DNA of 64,000 nt from Xanthomonas arboricola pv. populi (GCF_002939945.1 NZ_MDEB01000001.1:620001-684000); one strand, 5' to 3'; positions 1-9,558 are shown, numbered from the stretch's first letter. The notes: generated from the letters alone by a model not told the origin. Numbers and translations are program-made.

Positions 1-1637
1 TCCGCGGCTTGTCGCTGCCGGGTTGGCGTGGCGAGATCGCCAGCAAGATCGTCAAGGAGATCGGCGAGCGGCTGGGCTTTTTGGTCGACGTGGGTCTGGA
101 TTACCTGACCCTGGAACGCAAGGCCGACACCTTGTCCGGCGGCGAGGCGCAGCGCATTCGTCTGGCCAGCCAGATCGGCGCCGGCCTGGTCGGGGTGATG
201 TACGTGCTGGACGAGCCGTCGATCGGCCTGCACCAGCGCGACAACGAACGCCTGCTCGGCACGCTGACGCGGCTGCGCGATCTGGGCAATACCGTCATCG
301 TCGTCGAGCATGACGAGGACGCGATCCGCCTGGCCGATTACGTGCTGGATATCGGCCCCGGCGCTGGCGTGCACGGTGGCGAAATCTGCGCGCAGGGCAC
401 GTTGCAGGACATCCTGGATGCGCCCGGCTCGCTGACCGGCCAGTACCTGTCCGGCAAGCGCCGCATCGAGATTCCCAAGCAGCGCCACAAGCCCAACCCG
501 AAGATGATGCTGCATCTGCGCGGGGCGACCGGCAACAACCTGAAGAATGTCGATCTGGACATTCCGGCCGGCCTGCTGACCTGCATCACCGGCGTGTCCG
601 GCTCGGGCAAGTCGACATTGATTAACGACACCTTGTTTACGCTGGCCGCCAACGAGATCAACGGCGCCTCGCATCCGGTGGCCGCGCATCGCGAGGTCGA
701 GAACCTCGATCTGTTCGACAAGGTCGTGGATATCGACCAGTCGCCGATCGGGCGCACCCCGCGCTCCAATCCGGCTACCTACACCGGCATGTTCACGCCG
801 TTGCGCGAGTTGTTCGCGCAGGTGCCGGAAGCGCGTGCGCGCGGTTATTCGCCGGGACGTTTCAGCTTCAACGTGCGCGGCGGCCGCTGCGAAGCCTGCC
901 AGGGCGATGGTCTGATCAAGGTGGAGATGCACTTCCTGCCCGACGTCTATGTGCCCTGCGATGTCTGCCACGGCAAGCGCTACAACCGCGAGACGCTGGA
1001 GATCCGCTACAAGGGCTTCAACATCAGCGACGTGCTGCAGATGACTGTGGAAGATGCGCTGCGGCTGTTCGAGCCGGTGCCGTCGATCGCGCGCAAGCTG
1101 GAAACGCTGGTGGATGTCGGCCTGAGCTACATCAAGCTGGGCCAGAGCGCGACCACGCTGTCCGGCGGTGAGGCGCAGCGCGTCAAGCTGTCCAAGGAAC
1201 TGTCGCGTCGCGATACCGGACGCACCCTGTACATCCTCGACGAGCCGACCACCGGCCTGCACTTCCACGACATCGAGGCGCTGCTCGGCGTGCTGCACAA
1301 GCTGCGCGACGAGGGCAACACGGTAGTGGTGATCGAACACAATCTGGACGTGATCAAGACCGCCGACTGGATCGTGGATCTGGGCCCGGAAGGCGGCCAT
1401 CGTGGCGGCAGCATCCTGGTCTCCGGCACGCCGGAAGATGTGGCTGCGCACAAGGCGTCCTACACCGGGCAGTTCCTGGCCAAGATGCTGCCGTCGGTGA
1501 AGGCGCGCGAGACCCGGCCGGCGGCAATGGCCAACAAGCCCGATGCGCGCCCGCCACGCAAGGTCAAACCGGAGAAGGTGGCGAAAGTCGCCAAGTCCGC
1601 CCCCAAGAAAACCGCTAAGAAGAAGGCAAGCAGATGA
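1..1637 (+). CDS. uvrA: UvrABC excinuclease subunit A, C-terminal part (5' end outside window)
   Basis: Damage-recognition ATPase of nucleotide excision repair, which loads UvrB on lesions. The reading frame is open from the window edge (phase begins at base 3), so only about 540 residues of a protein normally near 940-980 are present. Visible in order: the first ABC signature (LSGGEAQR) with Walker B (VLDEPSIGL), the second Walker A (GVSGSGKST), a C4 zinc finger (CEAC...CDVC), and the second signature with Walker B ([10 protein letters not shown]). The last 40 or so residues are a Lys/Ala/Pro-rich basic tail, longer than in E. coli UvrA. The stop codon overlaps the next gene by 4 bases (ATGA), which suggests translational coupling. 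Identity is certain; only the 5' truncation limits the annotation. Confidence 0.97.
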   Translation, partial: RGLSLPGWRGEIASKIVKEIGERLGFLVDVGLDYLTLERKADTLSGGEAQRIRLASQIGAGLVGVMYVLDEPSIGLHQRDNERLLGTLTRLRDLGNTVIVVEHDEDAIRLADYVLDIGPGAGVHGGEICAQGTLQDILDAPGSLTGQYLSGKRRIEIPKQRHKPNPKMMLHLRGATGNNLKNVDLDIPAGLLTCITGVSGSGKSTLINDTLFTLAANEINGASHPVAAHREVENLDLFDKVVDIDQSPIGRTPRSNPATYTGMFTPLRELFAQVPEARARGYSPGRFSFNVRGGRCEACQGDGLIKVEMHFLPDVYVPCDVCHGKRYNRETLEIRYKGFNISDVLQMTVEDALRLFEPVPSIARKLETLVDVGLSYIKLGQSATTLSGGEAQRVKLSKELSRRDTGRTLYILDEPTTGLHFHDIEALLGVLHKLRDEGNTVVVIEHNLDVIKTADWIVDLGPEGGHRGGSILVSGTPEDVAAHKASYTGQFLAKMLPSVKARETRPAAMANKPDARPPRKVKPEKVAKVAKSAPKKTAKKKASR

Positions 1638-2041
1638 GCGAAGAGCACAAGGTGTTGGCACGCATCCCGATCAGCGTGCGTTGGCGCGACATGGACAGCA
1701 TGGGCCATGTCAACAACGCCAAGTACATTTCGTATCTGGAAGAAGCGCGCGTGCGCTGGATGCTGGGCGTTGAAGGCGTGGCGATGACCGACCGCATCGC
1801 GCCGGTGGTCGCGGCCACCAACGTCAACTACAAGCGCCCACTGGTGTGGCCGAACGACATCCTGGTGGAACTGTTCGTCGAGCGCCTGGGCAGCAGCAGC
1901 ATCACCATCGGTCATCGCATCCTCGACCAGAAGGACGGGGGGGTGCTGTATTCGGATGGCAACGTGGTGGTGGTGTGGATCGATACGCAGACCGGCAAGA
2001 GCGCGTCGCTGCCGGACGCGGTACGCGCCGCCAGCAGCTGA
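1634..2041 (+). CDS. acyl-CoA thioesterase, 4HBT hotdog family
   Basis: A 135-residue single hotdog-fold protein of the 4-hydroxybenzoyl-CoA thioesterase/YbgC type, expected to hydrolyse acyl-CoA in the cytoplasm. The N-terminal motif [15 protein letters not shown] carries the catalytic-type Asp and the H-V-N-N signature, followed by YLEEAR, typical of this family. The substrate cannot be predicted. The start overlaps the uvrA stop (ATGA), and a strong terminator follows about 40 bases after the stop, so it is the last gene of the uvrA transcript. A link to DNA repair is not implied by the co-transcription. Confidence 0.88.
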   Translation: MSEEHKVLARIPISVRWRDMDSMGHVNNAKYISYLEEARVRWMLGVEGVAMTDRIAPVVAATNVNYKRPLVWPNDILVELFVERLGSSSITIGHRILDQKDGGVLYSDGNVVVVWIDTQTGKSASLPDAVRAASS

Positions 2042-2082
2042 GATTTGTCAGTTGCGCGCTGGATCTCCAGCGCCGGATAGCG

Positions 2083-2117
2083 ACGGCGGCTCCCCCGGGG
2101 AGCCGCCGTTTCTGTTT
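2083..2117 (+). terminator. rho-independent terminator after the uvrA-thioesterase transcript
   Basis: A GC-rich inverted repeat (ACGGCGGCTCC at 2083-2093 against GGAGCCGCCGT at 2099-2109) is followed by a T-rich run (TTTCTGTTT). It lies 41 bases past the thioesterase stop, in the right orientation. Confidence 0.85.
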
Positions 2118-2305
2118 GCCGTGACCCTGTCGTGCCAGTGCGCAATGCCGCCGACAGGCTTCGTGACCGTGACCGGACCGCGACACTGAAGTAACAGCCT
2201 GCCTGCACGCCACGCGCTGCGCCTGATCGGCGGCATCGCGCAGTGGGCTTGGAACAATCGCAGCCTGCAGGCTGCAGCCCCGACGCAGCCGCGCACTGCG
2301 CGCGT

Positions 2306-2776
2306 TTACGACCCCGGCGCGCGCTTGCGCGCCTGCAGTGTGGTCTTGATCTCGCGTCCATCCTGCAAGGTAAAGGTCACCGGCACCTGCGCGCCTTCCT
2401 GCAGCGGGGCGCGCGCTTCCATCAGCATCAGATGCAGGCCGCCCGGCGCAAGCGGCACCGACTTGCCGGCCGGCAACGCCAGTTCCGGCACCGCGCGCAT
2501 GCGACTGACACCGTTGGTCTGCGTGGTCTCGTGGATGGACACATCGGCAAACGCACTGCTCTTGGCCGCGGTGACCTTCAACGGCTGCGCACAGCCGTTG
2601 TGGAACTGCCCGAATCCCGCAGCCATGCCCATGCCGCCGGGCGGCGGAATGCGGATCCAGCCATCCTTGAATTCAGGCAGGCACTGCGCGCCGGCGCCCG
2701 CACTTGCCAGCATCACCAACGCACCCAGCAGCACGCATCCCTGCATGCGCCGCCTGCTTCGACTGCCGTCTATCAT
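2306..2776 (-). CDS. periplasmic copper chaperone, PCu(A)C family
   Basis: A 156-residue exported protein. The N-terminus has a basic stretch (RSRRR) and a hydrophobic segment ending AGAGAQ, consistent with a Sec signal peptide. The mature part shows the PCu(A)C Cu(I)-binding pattern: an H-E-T motif, then M-R about ten residues later, then H-L-M-L-M about twenty residues on. These proteins deliver copper to the CuA site of cytochrome c oxidase. An internal ATG at 2746 (MQGCVLLG) is an equally plausible start. The gene diverges from the enoyl-CoA hydratase gene with only 23 bases between the annotated starts. No SCO1 partner is adjacent. Family assignment is firm; the oxidase role is inferred from the family. 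Confidence 0.87.
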   Translation of the reverse strand: MIDGSRSRRRMQGCVLLGALVMLASAGAGAQCLPEFKDGWIRIPPPGGMGMAAGFGQFHNGCAQPLKVTAAKSSAFADVSIHETTQTNGVSRMRAVPELALPAGKSVPLAPGGLHLMLMEARAPLQEGAQVPVTFTLQDGREIKTTLQARKRAPGS

Positions 2777-2799
2777 GACCCAACCTCCAGGAGCCCCGA

Positions 2800-3570
2800 A
2801 TGAGCATCCAGATCTTAGACCATGGCCGTCTTCGCGAAATCCGTCTGGCGCGTCCGCCGGTCAATGCGCTGGACAGCGCGTTGTGCCAGGCGTTGAGCAT
2901 TGCGGTGCAGCAGGCCGGCGAGGAGACCGATGGCATCGTGCTGTCGGGCAGCGAGCGGATCTTTTCCGGTGGCATGGACGTGCCGCACCTGCTCTCGCAC
3001 GGCACCGACCGCGCTGCGTTGCTGGCCAGCTGGACGGCGTTCTTTGAGGCCGCGCAGGCGCTGGCCAACAGCCGCGTGCCGGTGGTGGCGGCCATCGGCG
3101 GGCATGCGCCGGCCGGCGGCTGCGTGCTGGCACTGTGCTGCGATTACCGGGTGATGGCGCGCAGCGCCGATACCGCCAAGCCCTATGCGATCGGCTTGAA
3201 CGAGGTGCAGGTGGGCCTGGCCGCGCCGGAAGGCATCCAGCGCCTGTTGCGCCGCGTGGTCGGTGCGCACCGCGCCGAGCGCCTGCTGATCTCCGGCCAG
3301 TTGCTGCCTGCCGAACAGGCGGTCACGGTCGGCCTGGTCGACGAACTGGTCGACGGCGACCTGGTCACCGCCCGCGCGGTGGCCTGGCTGCAGGAGCTGC
3401 AGCAGCTGCCGCGCCAGCCGATGCTGACCACGCGCGCGATTGCGCGCGCCGATCTGCGCGCGGCGCTGGCGCCGGAGCTGATCCAGCTGGAGCGCTTCAT
3501 CGATGGTTGGTACGCAGCGGATGCGCAGGCCGCCCTGCACGGCCTGGTCGCACGGTTGCAGAAGGCCTGA
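2800..3570 (+). CDS. enoyl-CoA hydratase/isomerase family protein
   Basis: A crotonase-fold protein of 256 residues. The oxyanion-hole region is visible as SGSERIFSGGMDV near residue 50, with a second loop GGHAPAGGCVLAL near residue 105. The usual hydratase glutamates are hard to place, so hydratase, isomerase or another crotonase activity cannot be told apart. A clear ribosome-binding site (AGGAG) precedes the ATG. Downstream on the same strand is tesB, so the pair may serve fatty-acid degradation, but a -10-like box between them suggests tesB also has its own promoter. Confidence 0.85.
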   Translation: MSIQILDHGRLREIRLARPPVNALDSALCQALSIAVQQAGEETDGIVLSGSERIFSGGMDVPHLLSHGTDRAALLASWTAFFEAAQALANSRVPVVAAIGGHAPAGGCVLALCCDYRVMARSADTAKPYAIGLNEVQVGLAAPEGIQRLLRRVVGAHRAERLLISGQLLPAEQAVTVGLVDELVDGDLVTARAVAWLQELQQLPRQPMLTTRAIARADLRAALAPELIQLERFIDGWYAADAQAALHGLVARLQKA

Positions 3571-3604
3571 AGCCACTCCGGCACGGCGCGCACGGGCGGC
3601 CCGC

Positions 3605-3610
3605 TATAAT
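3605..3610 (+). promoter_or_regulatory. TATAAT -10-like box ahead of tesB
   Basis: A perfect TATAAT hexamer lies in the 70-base gap between the enoyl-CoA hydratase stop and the tesB start. No good -35 hexamer is visible 16-18 bases upstream, so this is a candidate only. Confidence 0.4.
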
Positions 3611-3640
3611 CGCGGTCCGTCGCACGCCCAGGCCAGCCCC

Positions 3641-4555
3641 TTGTCCGCCACTGCCGAACCCGTCGTCTCCGAACTGATCAGCCTGCTGTCGCTGGAGCGC
3701 CTGGAAGACAACCTGTTTCGCGGCCAGAGCCGCGATATCGGCACCAAGTACGTGTTCGGCGGGCAGGTGCTGGGCCAGGCGCTGGCGGCCGCGCAGGCCA
3801 CCGTGGACAACGGCCGCCAGGCGCACTCCCTGCATGCCTATTTTCTGCGCGCCGGCAACATCGACCACCCGATCGTCTACGACGTCGACCGCACCCGCGA
3901 TGGCGGCAGTTTTTCGGTGCGCCGGGTCACCGCGATCCAGCACGGCAAGGTGATCTTTTTCTGCGCGGCCTCGTTCCAGCAACGCGAGGACGGCGCCGAG
4001 CATCAGTCGGTGATGCCGGTGGTGCCGCCGCCCGAAGACATCGAGCCCACGCCGCCATTGGCCGCGGAGGTGCTGGAGAAACTGCCTGCCAAGGTGCAGC
4101 GCTGGCTGTCGCGTGGCGGCCCGTTCGAGTTTCGCCATGTCTTCCCGCGCGACGAACTCAAGCCGCCCAAGCGCCCGCCGTTCCAGCAGATGTGGCTGCG
4201 CCTGAGCGACCCGGTCGGCGACGAGGTCGGCCTGCACCAGGCCCTGCTGGCGTATGCCTCGGATTTCCAGCTGCTGGGCACCTCCACGTTTCCGCACGGC
4301 ATCAGCTATTACACGCCCAACGTGCAGATGGCCTCGCTCGATCATGCGCTGTGGTTCCACCGTCCGTTCCGCACCGACGACTGGCTGCTGTACTCGCTCG
4401 ACAGCCCCACCGCACAAGGGTCGCGCGGCCTGGCGCGCGGGCAGTTCTTCACCCGCGATGGCGTGCTGGTCGCCAGCACCACCCAGGAAGGCCTGATCCG
4501 CGTGGTGCCCGACGGCAGCGCGATCGCGGTGCCGGCGAACGACGCGCCATGTTGA
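3641..4555 (+). CDS. tesB: acyl-CoA thioesterase II, double-hotdog
   Basis: TesB cleaves medium- and long-chain acyl-CoA to free fatty acid and CoA in the cytoplasm. The 304-residue length and both hotdog halves fit the family: the N-terminal motif is RDIGTKYVFGGQVLGQAL, and the C-terminal half contains SLDHALWFHRPFRTDDWLLY, the region holding the catalytic Asp, followed by GSRGLARGQFF. The frame is open further upstream (to 3503) but there overlaps the enoyl-CoA hydratase gene. The TTG at 3641 gives a protein starting MSATAEPVV and sits just after a TATAAT box, so it is preferred. Confidence 0.9.
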   Translation: MSATAEPVVSELISLLSLERLEDNLFRGQSRDIGTKYVFGGQVLGQALAAAQATVDNGRQAHSLHAYFLRAGNIDHPIVYDVDRTRDGGSFSVRRVTAIQHGKVIFFCAASFQQREDGAEHQSVMPVVPPPEDIEPTPPLAAEVLEKLPAKVQRWLSRGGPFEFRHVFPRDELKPPKRPPFQQMWLRLSDPVGDEVGLHQALLAYASDFQLLGTSTFPHGISYYTPNVQMASLDHALWFHRPFRTDDWLLYSLDSPTAQGSRGLARGQFFTRDGVLVASTTQEGLIRVVPDGSAIAVPANDAPC

Positions 4556-4703
4556 TGTCTCCACTGCGTTGGCCGTGTACCGGCATGCCGGTTGCCGCTT
4601 CCACCTTGCGGCATGGATCGACGCCCTTGCCTTTCCTCTTCTTCAGCTCGGACACGCGCCTTCGCCATGCGCCTTGTTCGGCAATCGCCGGCACCCCTTA
4701 AGC

Positions 4704-5216
4704 ATGCGCAAGATCTTCAGCAGCCAACGTATCGAAACCGCCGAAGGCGTGGCCGATCTCCTGCGCAACGCCGGTATCGACGTGCGCATGAGCAACGGCC
4801 GCTCCTACGAGAGCAAGCGCAGCGGCCAGTTCAGCTATCTCGAGCAGGGCAACGCCCAGGCCTACCCCACGGTATGGATCGTGCACGCCGACGACCAGCC
4901 GCGCGCACGCGATCTGCTGCGCGACGCGCGCCTGCTCGACACCACCCGCCGCGACCTGCCGAATGTGGAGTACACCTTCCGCGACGGCGAAAACGGCTCG
5001 AGTACCAGCGCGCGCAGCTGGGCCTGGCGCATCCGGCTGGTACTGCTGCTGGTGATCGGCGCGGTCGCCATGTTCGTGGTGCTGCGCCATCGCAATGCCC
5101 CCGATGCGGTCAGCCCCGTGGCACCGCCGGCAGCGCAGCAGGCGCCTGCCACCACCACGGCACCGCCAGCCGCAGAGGACGAAGAAGTGCGCGTACGGAT
5201 CCAGCCGGCGCGCTGA
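4704..5216 (+). CDS. DUF2007-domain membrane protein (pathogenicity-like protein of xanthomonads)
   Basis: A 170-residue protein. Residues 1-90 resemble the DUF2007 'putative signal transducing' fold (start MRKIFSSQRIETAEGVADLL, then a pattern ending in VHADDQPRARDLL). One transmembrane helix follows around residues 110-130 (IRLVLLLVIGAVAMFVVL), then a Pro/Ala/Thr-rich tail ending in charged residues. The topology is presumably a cytoplasmic N-terminal domain with a periplasmic tail. The frame extends upstream to 4569, but the ATG at 4704 is where family similarity begins. The biochemical function is unknown; the 'pathogenicity-like' label comes from memory of Xanthomonas annotation, not from the sequence. 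Confidence 0.72.
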   Translation: MRKIFSSQRIETAEGVADLLRNAGIDVRMSNGRSYESKRSGQFSYLEQGNAQAYPTVWIVHADDQPRARDLLRDARLLDTTRRDLPNVEYTFRDGENGSSTSARSWAWRIRLVLLLVIGAVAMFVVLRHRNAPDAVSPVAPPAAQQAPATTTAPPAAEDEEVRVRIQPAR

Positions 5217-5337
5217 GCGCGGCCGGCCAGAGTGCACCGCGGCCACCAGACGGTGCGGTAGGCGCGCCACCACCATCACTCCGGTCACATCCGGCGCTCG
5301 CATGCGTCATGCTGGAACCAGGACATGGATTGCGCCG

Positions 5338-6531
5338 ATGCATCCCGACACGCTGGATCTGATGTTGCAACGCGAATTGCCGGTCGCTGCCGCCGGCTGC
5401 CAGCAGGCGTACGGCCGCATCGTGCGCGCCTGCCAGAACACGGTGACCGCCATCGCGCTGGCGATCACCCGCGATATCGCCGCCAGCGAAGACATCGCCC
5501 AGGAAGCCTTCCTGCGCGCCTGGCAGCGGCTGGCACAACTCAGCCAACCGGCCAGCTTCCTGCCATGGCTGCGGCAGATCACCCGCAACCTGGCGCGCGA
5601 CTGGCTGCGCGCCAACCGGCATCGCGCGCTCAGCGGCGAAGCGGCGGACCTCGCCATCGCGATGGCGGCCGACCCGGCCCCCTCACCCGCCGATCAACTG
5701 CTGCAGGTGGAAGAAGAGATCGCCGCGCTCGACATCATTTCTGCATTACCCGAAGAAAGCCGCGAGACGCTGTTGCTGTTTTATCGCGAAGGCCAGAGTT
5801 CGCAGCAAGTCGCTTCGCTGCTCGGCCTCAGCGACGCGGCCGTGCGCAAGCGCCTGTCGCGGGCACGTGCCAGGGTACGCGGCGAGCTGCTGCGCCGGTT
5901 CGGCGAGTTCGCCCGTGGCAGCGCGCCCGGTGTGGCCTTTGCCACTGCGGTGACCTCGGCGACCCTGCTGGCCGCGCCTGGGACGGCGAGCGCGGCCATT
6001 GTGCTGACAGGCATGGGTGGCGCGGGCAAATTAGGCGTCAGCGGGCCGACCGGCTCGGCACTGGGCGGGGGCGGCGCCGCCGGTGCGCTAAGCCTCTGGC
6101 TCGGCATGCCGACGCTGTTCGCCGCTGGCGCCGTGCTGGTTGCCGGAGTCAGCACGTACTGGTCGTGCTGGTATCTGCTGCGCTTTGCGCAGACCGCCGC
6201 CGAGGCAGCCGCGATTCGTCGTTTCATGCACATCACCACGCTGACGTCGGTGTTGGTGGTGGGCAGCACGCTGCTGTTGAAACGTCTGGATGCGGGCGCC
6301 TGGGCGTCGCTGCTGATGCTCTGCGCAGGCATGGCGGTGCTCAACTATCAATCCATCCGGGTGCTGCCCCGCGTCATGCGCCCCATGCTGGAACGCGATG
6401 CGCAACGACGCGGCGCCACGCAGGCACCGCTGCTGTATCGCTGCATGTTCAGCCCGGGCGCGGCACTGGTAACCACGGCGGCAGTCATGCTGCCCGTCGT
6501 GCAGCACTCCATGAAGCTGGGGATGCTCTGA
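5338..6531 (+). CDS. ECF sigma factor with C-terminal multi-pass membrane domain
   Basis: A 397-residue fusion. Residues ~25-95 form sigma-70 region 2 (DIAASEDIAQEAFLRAWQRL, then FLPWLRQITRNLARDWLR) and residues ~125-185 form region 4, with a helix-turn-helix (SSQQVASLLGLSDAAVRKRL). After residue 195 the protein is hydrophobic, with about five candidate membrane helices (near 200-225, 250-280, 299-316, 321-337 and 372-390) and a Gly-rich loop near 225-250. Normal ECF factors are about 180-200 residues, so half of this protein is extra. The membrane half may act as a built-in anti-sigma or sensor tether. The ATG at 5338 is chosen because the sigma homology begins directly after it. No separate anti-sigma gene is adjacent. 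The gene faces the EF-hand gene convergently. Confidence 0.82.
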   Translation: MHPDTLDLMLQRELPVAAAGCQQAYGRIVRACQNTVTAIALAITRDIAASEDIAQEAFLRAWQRLAQLSQPASFLPWLRQITRNLARDWLRANRHRALSGEAADLAIAMAADPAPSPADQLLQVEEEIAALDIISALPEESRETLLLFYREGQSSQQVASLLGLSDAAVRKRLSRARARVRGELLRRFGEFARGSAPGVAFATAVTSATLLAAPGTASAAIVLTGMGGAGKLGVSGPTGSALGGGGAAGALSLWLGMPTLFAAGAVLVAGVSTYWSCWYLLRFAQTAAEAAAIRRFMHITTLTSVLVVGSTLLLKRLDAGAWASLLMLCAGMAVLNYQSIRVLPRVMRPMLERDAQRRGATQAPLLYRCMFSPGAALVTTAAVMLPVVQHSMKLGML

Positions 6532-6579
6532 TCCCGGCGTGACGTCACCGCCACACGCACCAAGTGCGAACATTCCAGT

Positions 6580-6615
6580 CAACAAAAACGGCCCCCTGCT
6601 TGCGCAGGAGGCCGT
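6580..6615 (-). terminator. terminator of the EF-hand gene
   Basis: Left arm ACGGCCCCCTGC (6588-6599) and right arm GCAGGAGGCCGT (6604-6615) form a 12-bp stem with one mismatch and a 4-base loop. On the minus strand the stem is followed by a T-rich run (TTTTTGTT). It lies about 110 bases past the stop of the EF-hand gene and may also stop transcription from the convergent sigma-factor gene. Confidence 0.8.
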
Positions 6616-6724
6616 CGGTCGATCGGCGCCTTGTTGCGTGTTGCTGTGTACATGTTGCAGCTGATGCGGCTACTGCTCCGTTCGCAGCACGGCGACCGGG
6701 CAATGTTCTAGCGACTGGATGAAC

Positions 6725-7321
6725 TCAGTTGCCAGCAACGGGCTTGGGAGGCATCGGGGGCTTGCCGTGATCGCCGTGATCGCCATCCTCACCCGGAGCA
6801 CGCGGGCCATGCTCGCCACGCTGCTTGGATGCGGCATCGAACTCGGCCTTGCTCAGCTTGCCGTCCTTGTCGGTATCGGCCTTGGCAAACCATGCATCGC
6901 GATGCTGCTGCATACGCAGTTCACGGTCGGCGCGATCGACAAAGCCGTCCTTGTTGACGTCCATCTCATCGAAACGCGCAGCGAACTTGGGGTCGGCCTT
7001 GGCTTCTTCGCGGCTGATGCGGCCGTCCTTGTTGGTATCGAACTTGCTCAGCCATTCGCCGCGTCCACTACGCTCCGGGCCGCGACGATGCGGACGCTCA
7101 TCGCGCGACAGCTTGCCGTCCTTGTTGGTGTCCAGCGTGTCGAACTGTGCGGCCAGCTCCGGGTCGGCAGCGGCTTCGCTGCGATCGATCACACCATCGC
7201 CGTTCTTGTCGAGCTTGCCGGGACGCGGCGCATCGCCGGCGGCAGGCGGGGCGGCGAACACCGCGCCGGTGGACAGGGCAGCCAGCACGGCCAGTGCGAG
7301 AAACGGTTTGCGAGACGTCAT
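6725..7321 (-). CDS. secreted EF-hand calcium-binding protein with five loops
   Basis: A 198-residue exported protein. The N-terminus is [19 protein letters not shown] with a likely signal-peptide cut near VFA-AP. Five DxNxDG / DxDxDG EF-hand loops are legible: [48 protein letters not shown] and [12 protein letters not shown]. The tail is His/Asp/Pro-rich ([13 protein letters not shown]) and could bind metal by itself. The ATG at 7321 is preceded by AGGAG at good spacing; upstream in-frame starts lack this. Periplasmic calcium buffering or sensing is a reasonable role but is not shown. Convergent with the sigma-factor gene and closed by a strong terminator. Confidence 0.88.
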   Translation of the reverse strand: MTSRKPFLALAVLAALSTGAVFAAPPAAGDAPRPGKLDKNGDGVIDRSEAAADPELAAQFDTLDTNKDGKLSRDERPHRRGPERSGRGEWLSKFDTNKDGRISREEAKADPKFAARFDEMDVNKDGFVDRADRELRMQQHRDAWFAKADTDKDGKLSKAEFDAASKQRGEHGPRAPGEDGDHGDHGKPPMPPKPVAGN

Positions 7322-7520
7322 GAGAAACTCCTGGAATGTGGGAACCACACGCGGCACCTGCATGGGCCGCATCGCGTGGGTGGCGCATCCGGATCCACCG
7401 TGCGCTGCCACCAACACCCACATCAACGAGCCATCGGCGCATGCGTTGACGTGCCAACCGGGCGTATTCATCCGGCGGACAGTCGCCGCTGTTGCGACGC
7501 GCAGGCGCTATCCTGACGCC

Positions 7521-8276
7521 ATGGCCATCCACGCCGACACCCATGACGATCTGCGCCTGTTCCAGACCGGCGAGCATGCCTGTGGCTACTGGTCCGACCG
7601 CCGCGCGCGCGACCTGGTGCTGGATCCGCACGATCCGCGCCTGGGCGCGGTCTATCCGCAGGCATTGGAATGGGGATTCCGTCGCTCCGGCGATCTGGTC
7701 TACCGGCCGCATTGCGAACGTTGCCGCGCCTGCGTGCCGGTGCGTATCGCAGTGGACGCGTTCCGCCCCGATCGCAGCCAGCGCCGTTGCCTGGCGCGCA
7801 ACCAGGACCTGGTGGTGCGCGTGGTCGCCGCCGAACGTACCGACGAACAACTCGCGTTGTATCGGCAGTACCTCAAACACCGCCATCCCGGCGGCGGCAT
7901 GGACGAACATGGCGCTACCGAATTCGACCAGTTCCTGATCGGCGGTTGGTCGCATGGACGCTTTCTGGAAATCCGCGAACCGGCGGTGGCGCACGCACCG
8001 GGGCGACTGCTCGCCGTTGCGGTCACCGATGTCACCGAGCATGCGTTGTCGGCGGTCTATACGTTCTACGCAGCGGATGCCACTGTGCGCAGTCTGGGCA
8101 CGTTTGCGATCCTGCAGCAGATCCAGTGGGCACAGCGCGAGCGCCGCGCGCATGTGTATCTGGGCTACTGGATCGACGGCCATGCCAAGATGAACTACAA
8201 GCGCCGCTTCAGCGCGCTGGAGGCCTACGACGGCAGCCAATGGCGCGGGCTTCCTGCCCCCGCCCCGGAACGTTGA
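7521..8276 (+). CDS. bpt: aspartate/glutamate leucyltransferase (N-end rule)
   Basis: Bpt transfers Leu from Leu-tRNA to proteins that begin with Asp or Glu, marking them for ClpS/ClpAP degradation. The 251-residue length is right. The N-terminal part has the family signature of clustered cysteines and aromatic residues ([15 protein letters not shown], then [13 protein letters not shown]), and the C-terminal half carries [19 protein letters not shown]. The open frame extends far upstream through antisense sequence of the EF-hand gene, so the ATG at 7521 is taken as the start. No clpS or aat gene is in view. Confidence 0.92.
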   Translation: MAIHADTHDDLRLFQTGEHACGYWSDRRARDLVLDPHDPRLGAVYPQALEWGFRRSGDLVYRPHCERCRACVPVRIAVDAFRPDRSQRRCLARNQDLVVRVVAAERTDEQLALYRQYLKHRHPGGGMDEHGATEFDQFLIGGWSHGRFLEIREPAVAHAPGRLLAVAVTDVTEHALSAVYTFYAADATVRSLGTFAILQQIQWAQRERRAHVYLGYWIDGHAKMNYKRRFSALEAYDGSQWRGLPAPAPER

Positions 8277-8328
8277 ACCACGCCAGGACGACATCGGCCT
8301 GTCGCCTTGCACATGCGAGAATGTGGCG

Positions 8329-9558
8329 ATGATCAGACCCTTTTTACTGCTTGCGCTGACCGCGCTCTGCGCCGCTTGCGCACAGCACGCGACCTCCCCG
8401 GAGACGAGCTCCAAGGCAACTGCCACGCCCGCGCCGGCCCAGCTACGCATCGCGACCTACAACACCTCGCTGTATTCGGATCAGGCCGGCGGCCTGGTGC
8501 GCGAACTGCAAGGCAACAGCGCGCATGCGCGCAAGATCGCCGCGGTGCTGCAGCGGGTACGCCCGGATCTGGTGCTGCTCAACGAGTTCGATTTCGAAAC
8601 CGAGCACCGCGCCGCCGATCTGTTCCAGCAGCGCTATCTGCAGGTCGCCCAGCCGGGCGGCGGCGAAGCGCTGCGCTATCCGTATCGCTATCTGGCCCCG
8701 GTCAATACCGGCGTGCCGAGCGGCCTGGACCTGGACAACAATGGCAGCATCGGTCGCGATGGCCGCACCCGCGGCAACGATGCCTGGGGCTACGGATTGC
8801 ACCCCGGCCAGTACGGCATGCTGGTGCTGTCGCGCTACCCGATCGATGCGCAGGCGGTGCGCAGTTTCCAGTTATTGAAATGGAGCGCGCTGCCGGGCGC
8901 GCTGCGCCCGACCGACCCGTCCAGCAAGCAATCGTTCTATCGCGACGCGATCTGGGCGCAGCTGCGGCTGTCATCCAAATCGCATTGGGACGTGCCGGTG
9001 CGCACGCCGCTCGGTGTGGTGCACGCCTTGGTGTCGCACCCCACCCCGCCGGTGTTCGATGGCGCCGAGAAGCGCAACGTCGCACGCAACCATGACGAAC
9101 TGCGGCTATGGCGCGAGTACCTGGACAACCCCAAGGACGCCGGCTGGCTGTGCGACGACCAGGGCCGCTGCGGCGGGCTGCCCGCCGATGCGCGCTTCGT
9201 CATTCTCGGCGACCTCAATAACGACCCGGTCGATGGCGCCGGCCGGCACGATGCGATCCGCGCGTTGATCGCGCACCCGCGTGTGCTGCAGTACCCCGCG
9301 CCGCACAGTGCCGGCGGCCCGGAAAAAACCGCCGAGTACGCCGCGCAAGGCATTGCGCACAAGGGCGATGCGCACCAGGTCACCGGCGACTTCGGGCCGC
9401 AGGCGGGCACGATGCGGCTGGACTACGTGCTGCCTTCGCGCCAGTTCAGCTTGATCGGCAGCGGCATCTTCTGGCCCGCCAGCACCATGCCGGAAGCGGC
9501 GATCGCCGACGGCAGCGATCATCATGCGGTGTGGGTGGATGTGGCTGGGGAGCGGTGA
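8329..9558 (+). CDS. lipoprotein of the endonuclease/exonuclease/phosphatase superfamily
   Basis: About 409 residues. The N-terminus MIRPFLLLALTALCAACAQ contains a lipobox (LCAAC), so the protein should be an exported lipoprotein. The mature domain has the EEP-fold motifs: LRIATYNTSLY near the start, LLNEFDFE carrying the metal-binding Glu, ILGDLNNDP, and a C-terminal SDHHAVWVD. The substrate could be DNA, a phospholipid or an inositol phosphate; the motifs alone do not decide. A GTG two codons upstream (8323) could also start translation. The gene stands alone between bpt and the convergent purT. Confidence 0.85.
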   Translation: MIRPFLLLALTALCAACAQHATSPETSSKATATPAPAQLRIATYNTSLYSDQAGGLVRELQGNSAHARKIAAVLQRVRPDLVLLNEFDFETEHRAADLFQQRYLQVAQPGGGEALRYPYRYLAPVNTGVPSGLDLDNNGSIGRDGRTRGNDAWGYGLHPGQYGMLVLSRYPIDAQAVRSFQLLKWSALPGALRPTDPSSKQSFYRDAIWAQLRLSSKSHWDVPVRTPLGVVHALVSHPTPPVFDGAEKRNVARNHDELRLWREYLDNPKDAGWLCDDQGRCGGLPADARFVILGDLNNDPVDGAGRHDAIRALIAHPRVLQYPAPHSAGGPEKTAEYAAQGIAHKGDAHQVTGDFGPQAGTMRLDYVLPSRQFSLIGSGIFWPASTMPEAAIADGSDHHAVWVDVAGER

